In this document: positions 47,202-55,752 of the stretch, piece by piece
Layout of the letters: each line of letters starts with the position of its first letter
Numbering within the stretch: the first letter of the stretch is position 1
Assembly (NCBI GenBank): GCA_023663725.1
Contig: JAMPGX010000003.1
Span: 178,863-242,862 of the forward strand
From: a bacterium
GTDB taxonomy: Bacteria; Bacillota; Clostridia; Lachnospirales; Lachnospiraceae
Direction of reading: 5' to 3'
DNA length: 64,000 nt
Notes under the pieces: model-generated
The model's input: only the letters and a program-made list of their open reading frames with translations
Told to the model about the DNA's origin: nothing
Databases searched by the model: none
Position numbers and translations under genes: made by a program

Positions 47202-47417
47202 TTAGCTGAACAGGCTCGCAAGCAGCGGTACAAGGGTCGTGCCGATAAGGGCAACGCCGCCGCCCGCCATGAGCTGTTTCATGCCCTGGCTTTTCGCGCC
47301 CGGATTATCATTGCCGTAGCCCTCCATGAGGTTGACAACGCCCCAGATACCAAGACCAGCTCCAAGAGCGATAACAAGTGTCTGCAAAACGCCTACTGCC
47401 GAAGTAAAAAATGCCAT
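47202..47417 (-). CDS. Maff2-family small membrane protein (pilin-like)
   Basis: The 71-residue protein has two hydrophobic helices (about 8-30 and 48-68) joined by a polar loop (EGYGNDNPGAKSQGMKQLM). This is the Maff2 family. Its size and layout resemble VirB2-type pilins, but that role is inferred. GGAG is upstream of the start. Confidence 0.82.
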   Translation of the reverse strand: MAFFTSAVGVLQTLVIALGAGLGIWGVVNLMEGYGNDNPGAKSQGMKQLMAGGGVALIGTTLVPLLASLFS

Positions 47418-47720
47418 AAAGTTCTCCTTTCCTGCCGCGTGTGCGGCTGCCCGAAAAAGGGCATAAAAAACGGCGGTCAGTTTTGGTAACTGCCGCGGTC
47501 ATAAGCCCGCCATGTCCGGCGGGTTCCCCGCGCCGCCTAAGTGTCTGCGGCGCGGCGGTATTCAGTTGTAAGGGGTGCGGCTCCTGCCGCTGTGTACTGC
47601 GCCGGGAGTAGGGGCGCGTATCATATATCCTGTGTTTACGTTTCTGATAATCATACCTCCTTTAAGGTTTTGTGGCTTTATGAATGAAAGAAAGAGGGGT
47701 GGTTTTTGCCGTAGTAGTCG
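47418..47720 (-). other. Leader region of the Maff2/TrbL/VirB4 transcript
   Basis: This 303-base stretch has no supportable gene but several GC-rich hairpins, such as CCGCGCCGC/GCGGCGCGG (47528-47555), GCCCGCC/GGCGGG (about 47507-47524) and an AACTG/CAGTT stem near 47477-47495. It may modulate read-through between VirD4 and the pilin-like gene. Confidence 0.4.
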
Positions 47721-47869
47721 GCATTGTGGGAATGTGTATAACTGCCTTGCTTATGGAGTTGTGGGAAACGCTGTTTGCAGGACGTGGGAAAGCTGCCTTT
47801 TGCTTTTCCATGTGCTGTGAACAGCGTTTTCCATGACGGAATAGGCAGTTATGCACATTTCCATAATGC
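47721..47869 (+). repeat. 149-nt imperfect palindrome forming one long hairpin
   Basis: Three helices stack: 47721-47747 with 47843-47869 (27 pairs), 47761-47775 with 47820-47834 (15), 47784-47793 with 47802-47811 (10). Internal loops of 13/8 and 8/8 bases separate them, and the tip loop has 8 bases. All seven non-Watson-Crick positions are G-U when read as plus-strand RNA and would be C-A mismatches on the other strand. It lies between virD4 and the pilin-like gene, opposite to their transcription. Confidence 0.75.
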
Positions 47870-47896
47870 AAAGGTCTTTCCCCTGTACCTTTTCTT

Positions 47897-49681
47897 TTAA
47901 GTTTCCGTATCTTCCGGCAAATCTGCGGCGTCAATCTCGTAAACGTCAAAGGCTTCGTCCGGCTTCACGATAGCGGGGCGGCGTTTTAGGTGCTTCTCCA
48001 TGTCAAAGGCATTTTTCGGGTCTGCGTCGGAAAGGTACTTGTATTTCGGGTGCTTCGTTATGTCGAATTTGTCCGAAAAGAAAGGGCGTACCCCTCTAAG
48101 CTGCAAGATACATTTCCCTCCGTCCATGACCGCGATTTCATCTTCCGTCATAAGCTGTTTTCCCAATTTCTGATAGTTCAGCCCATGGGAAAGCTCCCGC
48201 CCTCTGGTTTCGGACGTGTTGAAGCTGTCTATCGTTTCCTTGCCTAAAATCTCCGATATTTCTTTGAGCGTCGTTTTTTCCTTGCCGCCAAGAAAAAGGG
48301 TGGTGTCGCAATTCCCTACAATCGTGTCCGCGTTGTCCTTGTAGATTGCCTTTAGCTGTGACTGGCTCTGCAAGATGATTGACGCGGATATTTCCCGGCT
48401 TCTGATTGTCGCTATGAGCTTTTCAAACTTCGGTATCTGCCCGATATTGCTAAATTCATCTAACAGGCAGCGCACATGGACGGGAAGCCGCCCGCCGTAT
48501 TCATCATCTGCCTTGTCGCATAAGAGGTTGAATAGCTGTGTGTAGAGTATGCTCACGACAAAGTTAAAGGTGTCGTCGGTGTCGCTGATAATGATAAAAA
48601 GGGCGGTCTTTCTGTCGCCTATGGTGTCAAGCTCCATTTCGTCGGTTTCCATAAGCTCCCGCAGCTCCTTGATGTCGAACGGGGCTAACCTTGCGCCGCA
48701 GGAAATAAGGATAGATTTTGCCGTTTTGCCCGCCGCAAGTTTGTATTTTTTATACTGCTTTACGGCAAAGTGTTCCGGGTCTTTTTCTTCCAGTCGTTCA
48801 AACATGAGGTCTACCGGGTTCTTAAAGTCCTCGTCGTCCTCGCGGGCTTCCGACGCATTTATCATTTCAAGCAGCGTCGTGAAGTTCTTTTCCTCGTCCG
48901 GGGCTTCGTACCAGATATAGCCGATTAGCGCGGTGTAGTAGAGCTTTTCCGCTTTCACCCAGAAATCCTCGCCGGATTTATCCCCGTCGCCTTTGGTGTT
49001 GGCGATTATGGTATTGACTAACTTCAAAATGTCCTTTTCGCTCCGCAGATAGGCAAAGGGATTGTATCTCATGGATTTTTTGAAGTTAATCGTATTCAGC
49101 ACTTTTATACGGTAGCCGCCCCGCTGTAAGAGCTTCCCGCACTCGATTAAGACGGTGCCTTTCGGGTCTGTGACAACATAGCTTGAGTGCATTTGCATAA
49201 GCGACGGCTTGACGAAAAAGCGGGTCTTGCCGCTGCCGGAACCGCCGATTACAAGAATGTTTTTATTCCTCGCATACTTCGGCTGCTTCGGTCGGCTGTT
49301 CATGGTGAGCCGTTCCGTCTGTGTAAGCGGGATATTGTTCTCAAATACCGGGTCTGTGTACGGCTTTATGTCCTCGGCTGTCCCCCAACGCGCACTACCG
49401 TATTCCATGCCTTTGCGGTATTTCTTCGCGTTCTTGCCCTTGAAATAAATCATCAGCCGGATAATGACCGCCCCCGCAATGCCGATAAGTAAGTCGGCGG
49501 GGTGCAAGCTCGGCGCGATACTGGAAAAGGCGGCGGTAAAACCGTCCCCAAGATGTAGCACCTTTGCGCCTATGTCCGCGCCGGGGGATAGGCGTACCGC
49601 CGCGCCTACCTTGTCAAACAAGTACACAAAGAGCAGATAGGGGGCATTTAGGATAAGCAGCTTCTTGATTTCCGGCTTCAT
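47897..49681 (-). CDS. virD4: VirD4/TraG-type coupling protein
   Basis: The 594-residue ATPase brings the relaxosome to the secretion channel. Two N-terminal hydrophobic segments (about 8-28 and 58-78) precede the ATPase core with Walker A VIGGSGSGKTRFF (about 147) and Walker B VRCLLDEFSNIGQIP (about 400). It overlaps PcfB by four bases, a fixed pair in these systems. Confidence 0.94.
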   Translation of the reverse strand: MKPEIKKLLILNAPYLLFVYLFDKVGAAVRLSPGADIGAKVLHLGDGFTAAFSSIAPSLHPADLLIGIAGAVIIRLMIYFKGKNAKKYRKGMEYGSARWGTAEDIKPYTDPVFENNIPLTQTERLTMNSRPKQPKYARNKNILVIGGSGSGKTRFFVKPSLMQMHSSYVVTDPKGTVLIECGKLLQRGGYRIKVLNTINFKKSMRYNPFAYLRSEKDILKLVNTIIANTKGDGDKSGEDFWVKAEKLYYTALIGYIWYEAPDEEKNFTTLLEMINASEAREDDEDFKNPVDLMFERLEEKDPEHFAVKQYKKYKLAAGKTAKSILISCGARLAPFDIKELRELMETDEMELDTIGDRKTALFIIISDTDDTFNFVVSILYTQLFNLLCDKADDEYGGRLPVHVRCLLDEFSNIGQIPKFEKLIATIRSREISASIILQSQSQLKAIYKDNADTIVGNCDTTLFLGGKEKTTLKEISEILGKETIDSFNTSETRGRELSHGLNYQKLGKQLMTEDEIAVMDGGKCILQLRGVRPFFSDKFDITKHPKYKYLSDADPKNAFDMEKHLKRRPAIVKPDEAFDVYEIDAADLPEDTET

Positions 49682-50154
49682 AGCGATACCTCCCTGTCCT
49701 TGTTCTTGACTTTTTCCCGTTCCGCGTTTTTGCCCTGTGCGGCTTCTTTGAGCGTAGACAGCAGCTTGCGGATTGAGGGCTTTTTATCCTGTGTCAGCTT
49801 CTTTGCGGAAAACTCCTTAAAGGCGGCGGTCAGCACGTCCGCGTCCCGCCCCTTGAAGAAAACAAGATAGCGGGGCGGGTTTTCCGTCGTGTCCTTTTTC
49901 AGCGCAAAGTCGATACCGTACTTTTTCGCCGTACTCTCAAAGGCTTTGATATTGCCCTCGGTAATCTCAATGTTGGAAACGCCCGTATTTTGCTTCATAA
50001 GCTGCTTTAGGGTCTGCTTGCCCTGTGGCGGTTTTGCAAGCTGCTTTTTCCCCTTTGACAGAATGGCTTTCATAGCTTTTTGGAGCGTCTGCGCGGTCAG
50101 CTTCCCTGTCTTGATGTATAGGGCTATGGTCTTTTCGTTTACTTCGTCCTGCAA
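49678..50154 (-). CDS. pcfB: PcfB-family protein (coupling accessory)
   Basis: The 158-residue protein contains KLTAQTLQKAMKAILSKGKK and RYLVFFKGRDADVLTAAFKE of the PcfB/DUF3801 family. In pCF10 PcfB acts with the coupling protein PcfC to dock the substrate. The C-terminus has KPSIRKLLSTLKEAA, similar to the tails of the Ard and DUF4316 proteins here. CGGAGG-like sequence lies upstream of the start. Confidence 0.83.
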   Translation of the reverse strand: MQDEVNEKTIALYIKTGKLTAQTLQKAMKAILSKGKKQLAKPPQGKQTLKQLMKQNTGVSNIEITEGNIKAFESTAKKYGIDFALKKDTTENPPRYLVFFKGRDADVLTAAFKEFSAKKLTQDKKPSIRKLLSTLKEAAQGKNAEREKVKNKDREVSL

Positions 50155-50195
50155 TTTGTCGCGTCCTCCTTTCGCGTTTCTTCATGGGGCGGCGG

Positions 50196-50414
50196 TCAGA
50201 TACGCACCCGCAGCCCGTTCAAGTCCTCGGCTCTGATACCCACCAGATACCAGTTGTCGCCGTACTCAATCCGCGTCGGCTTCCATTTGCCCCGCACGAA
50301 CACATCAAAGCACTCCCCGCAATGCAGCCCGCCATAGTAGGCGTTGAGGTCAAAACGAATGTCGTAACGGTCGGTGCGCTCGTCAAATACCAATGCTCCT
50401 GTTCTCTGTGCCAT
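50196..50414 (-). CDS. DUF5348-family protein
   Basis: This is a 72-residue beta-rich protein with the DUF5348 pattern (RYDIRFDLNAYYGGLHCGEC, GDNWYLVGI). The fold may be SH3-like. AAAAGGAGG is upstream. It sits between the replication-initiator-like protein and PcfB. Function unknown. Confidence 0.75.
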   Translation of the reverse strand: MAQRTGALVFDERTDRYDIRFDLNAYYGGLHCGECFDVFVRGKWKPTRIEYGDNWYLVGIRAEDLNGLRVRI

Positions 50415-50437
50415 AAAAAAATCCTCCTTTTGTTGTT

Positions 50438-51409
50438 TTACAGGCTTTCGCCCGGTTTGAATGAATAAGGGTCGTGCGGCTCCTTTGGCGCAAGTGCGCC
50501 GCTTGCCATGTCGTGGGCGACAAGGGAAGTGTAATAGTTGCCGATTGTGGACGGGGCATTGAAAAGGGCAGCTTTCAGATATTGCTTGATGTTGCGGATT
50601 TTCGTTGTGTTCTCCCGCATACAGTCAAGCACAAAGCGGATATGCTCGCTGTCCAGTTTCATAAACTTAGACTTTACAAGCTCTGCCGGGTAGTCGTCCC
50701 CCGCAATCCGTACCCGCTTCCTTGCTGTGCATACCGTTTCAAGCATGAGGTCTACAATCTCGTCAAGCCGGTCTGCGTCAAATTTCATGTCCTGTTTGAG
50801 AATGTCGTAGCTGATATTGTCCTTGATGATTTCCCGGTATACCTCTACTGCGCTCTGTGCTGCCGCTTCCGTTCCTTTCCGTTCCGGCGGCTCTGCCGCT
50901 TCCTCGTAAGGTGAGGGGTCAGGGGAAAGGATAGGAATGGAATGGGTACTTTGTCCGTCAGTAATTATTTTTTCTTTTTTTGGTAAGTCAGTTCTTTGTA
51001 TATCTTTATTTAATTGCGTTGGATTTTCCAACGTAGGTTTTTCCAATGTTGGTTTTTCCTGCGTTGGATTATCCAATGTTGGATTTTCCAATGTAGGTAA
51101 ATCCGGCGTAGGCGGCTGCGGCTGCTCGAATATCACATAGTCCGCGCCCCGCAAGCGTCCTTTCTCGTCGCGCTCCCTTGAACGGACGATATACCCGGCG
51201 CGTTCAAGCTCCCGTATGGCTTCGCGGATAGCGTCTATCTTCTCCCGGTTGATAAGGGATAAGCCTTTCAAGGTGTAGTCCCAATCTTCGGGAAGTGAAA
51301 GCATTTGCGACAACAGCCCCTTTGCCTTTAAGGAAAGCTCCTTGTTGCGTAGGTGGTGGTTGCTCATTACGGTATAGCCCTTGTTTCGTTCCACGCGGAA
51401 AACTGCCAT
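50438..51409 (-). CDS. DUF6017 replication-initiator-like protein (N-terminal winged helix)
   Basis: The 323-residue protein begins with a winged-helix domain (about 1-95: LSLKAKGLLSQMLSLPEDWD, NREKIDAIREAIRELERAG) like plasmid RepA_N/DnaD-type initiators. A low-complexity linker of PTLEN-like pentapeptide repeats (about 101-130) and a C-terminal DUF6017 domain follow. It is the first gene of the leftward transfer operon. A role in replication of the excised circle is likely but not shown. Confidence 0.78.
   Translation of the reverse strand: MAVFRVERNKGYTVMSNHHLRNKELSLKAKGLLSQMLSLPEDWDYTLKGLSLINREKIDAIREAIRELERAGYIVRSRERDEKGRLRGADYVIFEQPQPPTPDLPTLENPTLDNPTQEKPTLEKPTLENPTQLNKDIQRTDLPKKEKIITDGQSTHSIPILSPDPSPYEEAAEPPERKGTEAAAQSAVEVYREIIKDNISYDILKQDMKFDADRLDEIVDLMLETVCTARKRVRIAGDDYPAELVKSKFMKLDSEHIRFVLDCMRENTTKIRNIKQYLKAALFNAPSTIGNYYTSLVAHDMASGALAPKEPHDPYSFKPGESL
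51018..51107 (-). repeat. Six 15-bp tandem repeats in the DUF6017 gene
   Basis: Units such as GTTGGATTTTCCAAT repeat six times and encode Pro-Thr-Leu-Glu-Asn-like pentapeptides. In-frame length changes here would only alter the linker. Confidence 0.8.
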
Positions 51410-51436
51410 AGTAAATCACTCCTTTTGCTGTGGATT

Positions 51437-51550
51437 TGTTACGCAGTAGAAGCGCGGTTTTGGGGGATAAGGTATAAATCCCTTGCCGCGTCAGAAACGC
51501 GCCCGCAAAGCCGCTTGTAGCAAGGCTTTTTCTGCCCCTACTGCGTAACA
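51437..51550. repeat. 114-bp palindromic element, copy B
   Basis: TGTTACGCAGTAG (51437-51449) and CTACTGCGTAACA (51538-51550) are perfect inverted ends, followed by AGGGG as in copy A. Inner blocks (AAGGTATAAA, GCGCCCG, AAAGCC) are shared with copy A. It lies upstream of the DUF6017 gene, where the promoter of the transfer operon would be expected. Confidence 0.75.
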
Positions 51551-51558
51551 GGGGCATG

Positions 51559-51605
51559 AAAAAAGCGGCGTTCCCGTTCTCCCGTATGGGAGTGAGAAAC
51601 GCCGC
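51559..51605 (-). terminator. Terminator near the right end of the ICE
   Basis: GCGGCGTT (51565-51572) pairs with AACGCCGC (51598-51605), with CTCCC/GGGAG inside the loop. On the minus strand six T follow (51564-51559). It would block leftward transcription entering the ICE. Confidence 0.75.
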
Positions 51606-51708
51606 CTGTGCGTCGTATTCAGTTTTTTAGTACAATACCCGGCTTGTCCGTCGCTCGAAAAACCTTGATTTATCAGTGTTTTCAAAAGTATCGTTATCTA
51701 ACGTCAGC

Positions 51709-53209
51709 TTTCGACAGGCCAGATTTTAACCGTATGCTGGATGACATTGAAGCGGGGAAGATTGATGTGGTAATCACAAAGGACTTGTCACGTCTGGGGC
51801 GCGACCATTTAAAGGTCGGGCATTTCACGGAGATTTATTTCCCGATGAAAAACGTGAGGTACATCGCCGTCAATGACTGCGTGGACACCGCCAACAAAAA
51901 CAACGACATTGCCGCACTGAAGAATGTGATGAATGAATTTTACAGCAGGGACAATTCACGGAAAATCCGTTCTTCCATTCGGGCGAGGGCAAAAGCGGGG
52001 CTTTACCGCTGCTCCTATGCGCCGTTCGGATACCGCAAATCATCTGACAACCATAATAAGCTGGCAGTCGATGGGGAAACGGCATGGATTGTAAAACGGA
52101 TTTTTGAGCTTGCAAATGCGGGCATGGGGGCACATAAGATAGCGAGCGTTTTCCGAGAGGAAAAAGTGCCCTGCCCCTCGTGGTGGCAGCATACCCGTGG
52201 GGAGAAGCATTACCCAGAACGGTTCAAAAACCCCCAGAACCAGTATGAATGGTCGCACACCATCATACGGAACATGATAGGAAACCCCGTGTATCTCGGT
52301 CATTCCGTGATGTGCAAGACGGAAGCCATTTTTAAACTCGGCAAATACAAGAAGCTGCCAGAGGAAGAATGGATACGGACGGACAACACCCACGAGCCGT
52401 TGGTTTCGCAGGAAATCTTTGACGGGGCGAACGCAAAGATTCTGAGCAGGAAGCGTGACACTACAAATAATTTTGTGTCCGTTTTCTCTGGGCTTGTTAA
52501 ATGCGGCGCCTGCGGGAAAGCCCTTGCCCTGCGGTACTGGGGCAGGGACAGGCACCGTATCTATGTCTGCACCACCTACGCCCACAACACAAAAGCCTGC
52601 ACAGACCACCGCATTTACTACGAGGATTTATACAATGCCGTGCTTGCCGACATCCAGTACCATGCCCGCCTTGCCTTTGAAGATAGGGAAAAAGCGGTGG
52701 CTCTGGCGGTGAAGATGAACGCTAGGGCGGACGGAAACAGGGGGAAAAGCAACGAAATGAAACTGAAACAGGCGAGGAAACGCTATGACGAAGTGACGAG
52801 ATTGTTTGACCGTCTGTATGAGGATTCCCTTTCGGGGCGTATCTCCAATGAGAATTTCACAAGGCTGATTGACAAATACCAGACTGAGCAGGAGAAATTA
52901 TTGGAGCAGATGGCGACGCTTGAGGATGCTTTGCAGGAAATTAAGGACAACCGGAGCAATGCCGTACAGTGGGCGGAACTGATGGCGGGGTATGTGGGGA
53001 TAACGGAACTGACCGCCGAGAACCTCAACCTCTTAGTGGAGCGGATTGAGGTGTCTGACCGAACGGAAACAGGGGACGGGATGCAGCAGACCGTCAAAAT
53101 CTGTTACCGCTTCGGCGGTTACATAGGGGAGCAGACTGTCAAGACGAAGATGATTCGCAAGTCCCGCAAAAAGAGGGATTGCCCACGAAAAACAGCAATG
53201 GAAAAATAA
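51709..53209 (+). pseudogene. Large serine recombinase (TnpX-like), 3' part
   Basis: From GAC 51713 the text DRPDFNRMLDDIEAGKIDVV continues the resolvase domain interrupted at 23185. The recombinase domain, a zinc-binding CGACGKALAL region and a coiled-coil end follow. The open frame continues into ICE DNA on the left, but that part is not recombinase. Joined with the 5' part it gives 558 residues. Excision of the inner element at TTT would restore the gene. Confidence 0.88.
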
Positions 53210-53233
53210 ACTATGACAGAGGAGGTACACACA

Positions 53234-53608
53234 ATGGAGAAAACAATCTTTGAAAAAATCGGCGGCGAATTTGAACGGCAGGGAGATTACCTTATCCCCC
53301 GCCTTGACTTACCACCCGAAAAAGAACAGCCGATTGGCTTATTCGGGCGGCGGCATCTGGACTATCTGAAGCAGTACCATAAAGTTACATACACGAATCT
53401 TCTTACAAGCGGCAGGCTGAATACATATCTTGCAGACATCGACAGACAGGCGCAGGAACGCTTCTATCGGCTCATAGAGGGCATGAAACAGGTACAGGGA
53501 ATAACGGAACAGCTAAAGGAAGAAAACGCCTTAGAATGGACAGGACGGCTTAATAACATAAGGGCGTGTGCGAAGGAGATTGTGAACGAAGAAATTATTT
53601 ATACATAA
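53234..53608 (+). CDS. tnpV: TnpV-family transposon protein
   Basis: The 124-residue protein of the TnpV family (FERQGDYLIPRLDLP, GLFGRRHLDYLKQYH) is found directly downstream of tnpX in Tn4451/Tn4453-like elements. ATG 53234 lies behind GAGGAGG. Its role is unknown. The gene identifies the outer element as Tn4451-like. Confidence 0.82.
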   Translation: MEKTIFEKIGGEFERQGDYLIPRLDLPPEKEQPIGLFGRRHLDYLKQYHKVTYTNLLTSGRLNTYLADIDRQAQERFYRLIEGMKQVQGITEQLKEENALEWTGRLNNIRACAKEIVNEEIIYT

Positions 53609-53670
53609 TAGGTTGGCGGCTGAAAATGCCGCCTTTCTAAATTTCTAACAGATAAATTTGTATTTATATA

Positions 53671-53701
53671 TTGACATGGAGCGCACACCATAGTTTATTT
53701 T
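53671..53701 (+). promoter_or_regulatory. MerR-type promoter of the merR-SDR pair
   Basis: TTGACA (53671-53676) and TATTTT (53696-53701) are 19 bases apart, and the spacer has the dyad ATGG-N8-CCAT. The MerR gene starts 19 bases downstream, so it probably controls itself and the SDR gene. Confidence 0.6.
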
Positions 53702-53720
53702 TATTTGAGGAGGTGTCCAT

Positions 53721-54173
53721 ATGAATTATACAACACATGAGGTAGCACAAAAATTAGGGATTACGAAAGACACATTATTTTATTATGAAAAAGAAGGATT
53801 GCTACCCCAAATTGAACGGGATGAAATGAATAGGCGAATTTATTCTGAATCAGATATTGAATGGATATTTTTAATCCGTTGTTTACGGGATACAGATATG
53901 CCAATGTGCAAAATAAAACAATATATTTCTCTCCTTAAACATGGCGGGGAAAACTCTATATCAGAGCGAAAAAATATTTTAGTTGAACATGAAACTTTTA
54001 TTATAGGGAAAATAAAAGCATATCAAAATTTGTTGTTGCTAATAAAAAAGAAAATTGAATTTTATGATGAAGTTTTAAATGATAAAAATCCTGAATCTCA
54101 AAAATGTATGGATTATCTGATGGAATGGGAACATTTCAAAGAACTTCTCGGAGGGATTGCATATGAAAAATAA
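53721..54173 (+). CDS. MerR-family transcriptional regulator
   Basis: The 150-residue protein has the MerR winged helix (about 1-70: YTTHEVAQKLGITKDTLFYY). A coiled-coil dimer helix and a short effector region follow. No metal-binding cysteine set is apparent, so it more likely senses an organic compound or stress. GGAGG lies ahead of ATG 53721. The gene overlaps the SDR gene by 11 bases; together they form a regulator-enzyme pair. Confidence 0.88.
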   Translation: MNYTTHEVAQKLGITKDTLFYYEKEGLLPQIERDEMNRRIYSESDIEWIFLIRCLRDTDMPMCKIKQYISLLKHGGENSISERKNILVEHETFIIGKIKAYQNLLLLIKKKIEFYDEVLNDKNPESQKCMDYLMEWEHFKELLGGIAYEK

Positions 54174-54956
54174 TAAAACAGCTTTAATAACAGGCTGCAC
54201 AAGCGGACTAGGAAAGGCTCTATCTGTCAAATTTGCACAGAAAGGATACAATTTGATTTTAGTGGCAAGAAATGAAGATAAATTGAAAGAGTTATCAAAC
54301 TATCTGTCGCAGACTTTCCACATAAAATCAGTTTTCATTGTTTATGGATTAGAAAAGCCAAAAGCCGCTGAATATGTATTCCACAGAGTACAAGAATTGG
54401 ATTTAAAAGTTGATGTGCTTGTTAATAATGCAGGTTTTAATGAGTTTGGTAATTTTATTAAAACAAGCAGGGAAAAAGAGCATGAGATGATGTATTTGCA
54501 TATGTTTTTTGTGACAGATATGATGAAATTGTTTCTGCCATTAATGTTGGGTAACAAACAGGGACAGATTTTAAATGTAGGCTCAACAGGCTCTTACATA
54601 TCATGTCCCTATGATGCTGTTTATGCAGCAACGAAATCATATATTTTGTCTGTATCAAAAGGAATTAATGCAGAACTCAAAGGCACTGGCGTAAAAATAA
54701 AACTTTATGCCCAGGCTCTACAAAAACAGAATTTGCCGCTAAAGCAGGCATGGAAGATACTTTATTATTTAAGTTATTTGTTATGTCGCCAGAACGGGTT
54801 GCTGACATTGCTTATAAAGCTCTTATGAAAAGAAAAACGGCAGTCGTGGCAGGAATTTACAATAAAATTCTTGTTATATTATCTTATATCCTGCCTAACA
54901 GATTGGTTGATAATCTTAGCAAAATAATGTTAGGAAAACAACATCGAGCAGACTAA
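54163..54956 (+). pseudogene. Short-chain dehydrogenase/reductase, frameshifted
   Basis: The Rossmann start TGCTSGLGKAL, the NNAG motif and the catalytic YAATK (Tyr-x-x-x-Lys) are intact. Near 54705-54712 the frame changes: the expected continuation TLCPGSTKTEFAAKAGMED is found in the next frame and runs to 54956. Adding one A in the AAAA run restores it. The overall layout matches an SDR of about 260 residues. As read, the C-terminal substrate region is lost. Confidence 0.75.
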
Positions 54957-55077
54957 ATGAAAAACAACATTTAGCGGACAGTTTGTTCTTGCATACTAAG
55001 GGTGGCATAATTGCCTGCTTTCCGTGGTGGTTTTCCATGAAAAAACATATATAATGTTATTTAAGAGGTGATATTAT

Positions 55078-55752
55078 ATGAATTTAGAAGAAAAATTGCA
55101 AATGCTGAGGAAAAAGAATGGTTATTCCCAAGAGCAACTGGCAGATAAGATTGGAATAGCAAGGCAAACTGTAAGTAAATGGGAAAACGGACAAGCAATT
55201 CCAGAATTGAATGGATTGATATTATTAAGCGAATTATATGGCGTAACCATTGACAGAATAGTGAAAGATGATGATGAGTGCAACATTTTATTATGTAAGG
55301 GTGCGGACATTGACATCAATAAAGCTGTTTCCTTTTTGGTTTCTGCAAAAAAGAATACTTATCCAATCAATGAAAATAAAGTGCAATCTTCCCGAATGAA
55401 ATCCAGTGATTTTTGTTATGCGGAAAATGAGTATAAATATTATGATACATATTTAGGCGGCGAAAAATTTACTGGTGAAGAAGCGGTATGGTACTGTGAT
55501 AACCCTATTTGGTGCATGAATTATTCTGGTCGGGTTATAGGGAGTAATTTTAACAACGGATTTTTGAAAGAAGTTTTATTGCAGGTTACAGAAAAATCCC
55601 CTTATCGGGGACCAAAGATATATACAAAAGGCGATTATCATTATCATTGTAAAGTAGATGGGGAGTTTATTTGGTTTCAAGGGTACGAAGATATTTTTTA
55701 TTTGGATGAAAAAATTTATGAATGTTATTTTCATGGAGGTGTAATTCAATAG
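55078..55752 (+). CDS. XRE-family regulator with DUF5680 domain
   Basis: The 224-residue protein has a helix-turn-helix (about 5-60: YSQEQLADKIGIARQTVSKW) and a C-terminal DUF5680-like domain (about 85-220) with YYDTYLGGEKFTGEEAVWYC. The domain may bind a ligand. AGAGGTG is upstream. The radical SAM gene starts right after its stop, so the two are co-expressed. Confidence 0.82.
   Translation: MNLEEKLQMLRKKNGYSQEQLADKIGIARQTVSKWENGQAIPELNGLILLSELYGVTIDRIVKDDDECNILLCKGADIDINKAVSFLVSAKKNTYPINENKVQSSRMKSSDFCYAENEYKYYDTYLGGEKFTGEEAVWYCDNPIWCMNYSGRVIGSNFNNGFLKEVLLQVTEKSPYRGPKIYTKGDYHYHCKVDGEFIWFQGYEDIFYLDEKIYECYFHGGVIQ

Noticed and set aside
47721-47869. Retron msr-msd region
   Set aside because: A long inverted repeat alone is insufficient; no reverse transcriptase gene exists in the window.
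51018-51107. CRISPR-like array
   Set aside because: The 15-bp units are contiguous without spacers and encode a pentapeptide linker inside a gene.
51204-51706. Minus-strand frames at the right end of the ICE
   Set aside because: They cross the 114-bp palindrome and the terminator and have no ribosome site.
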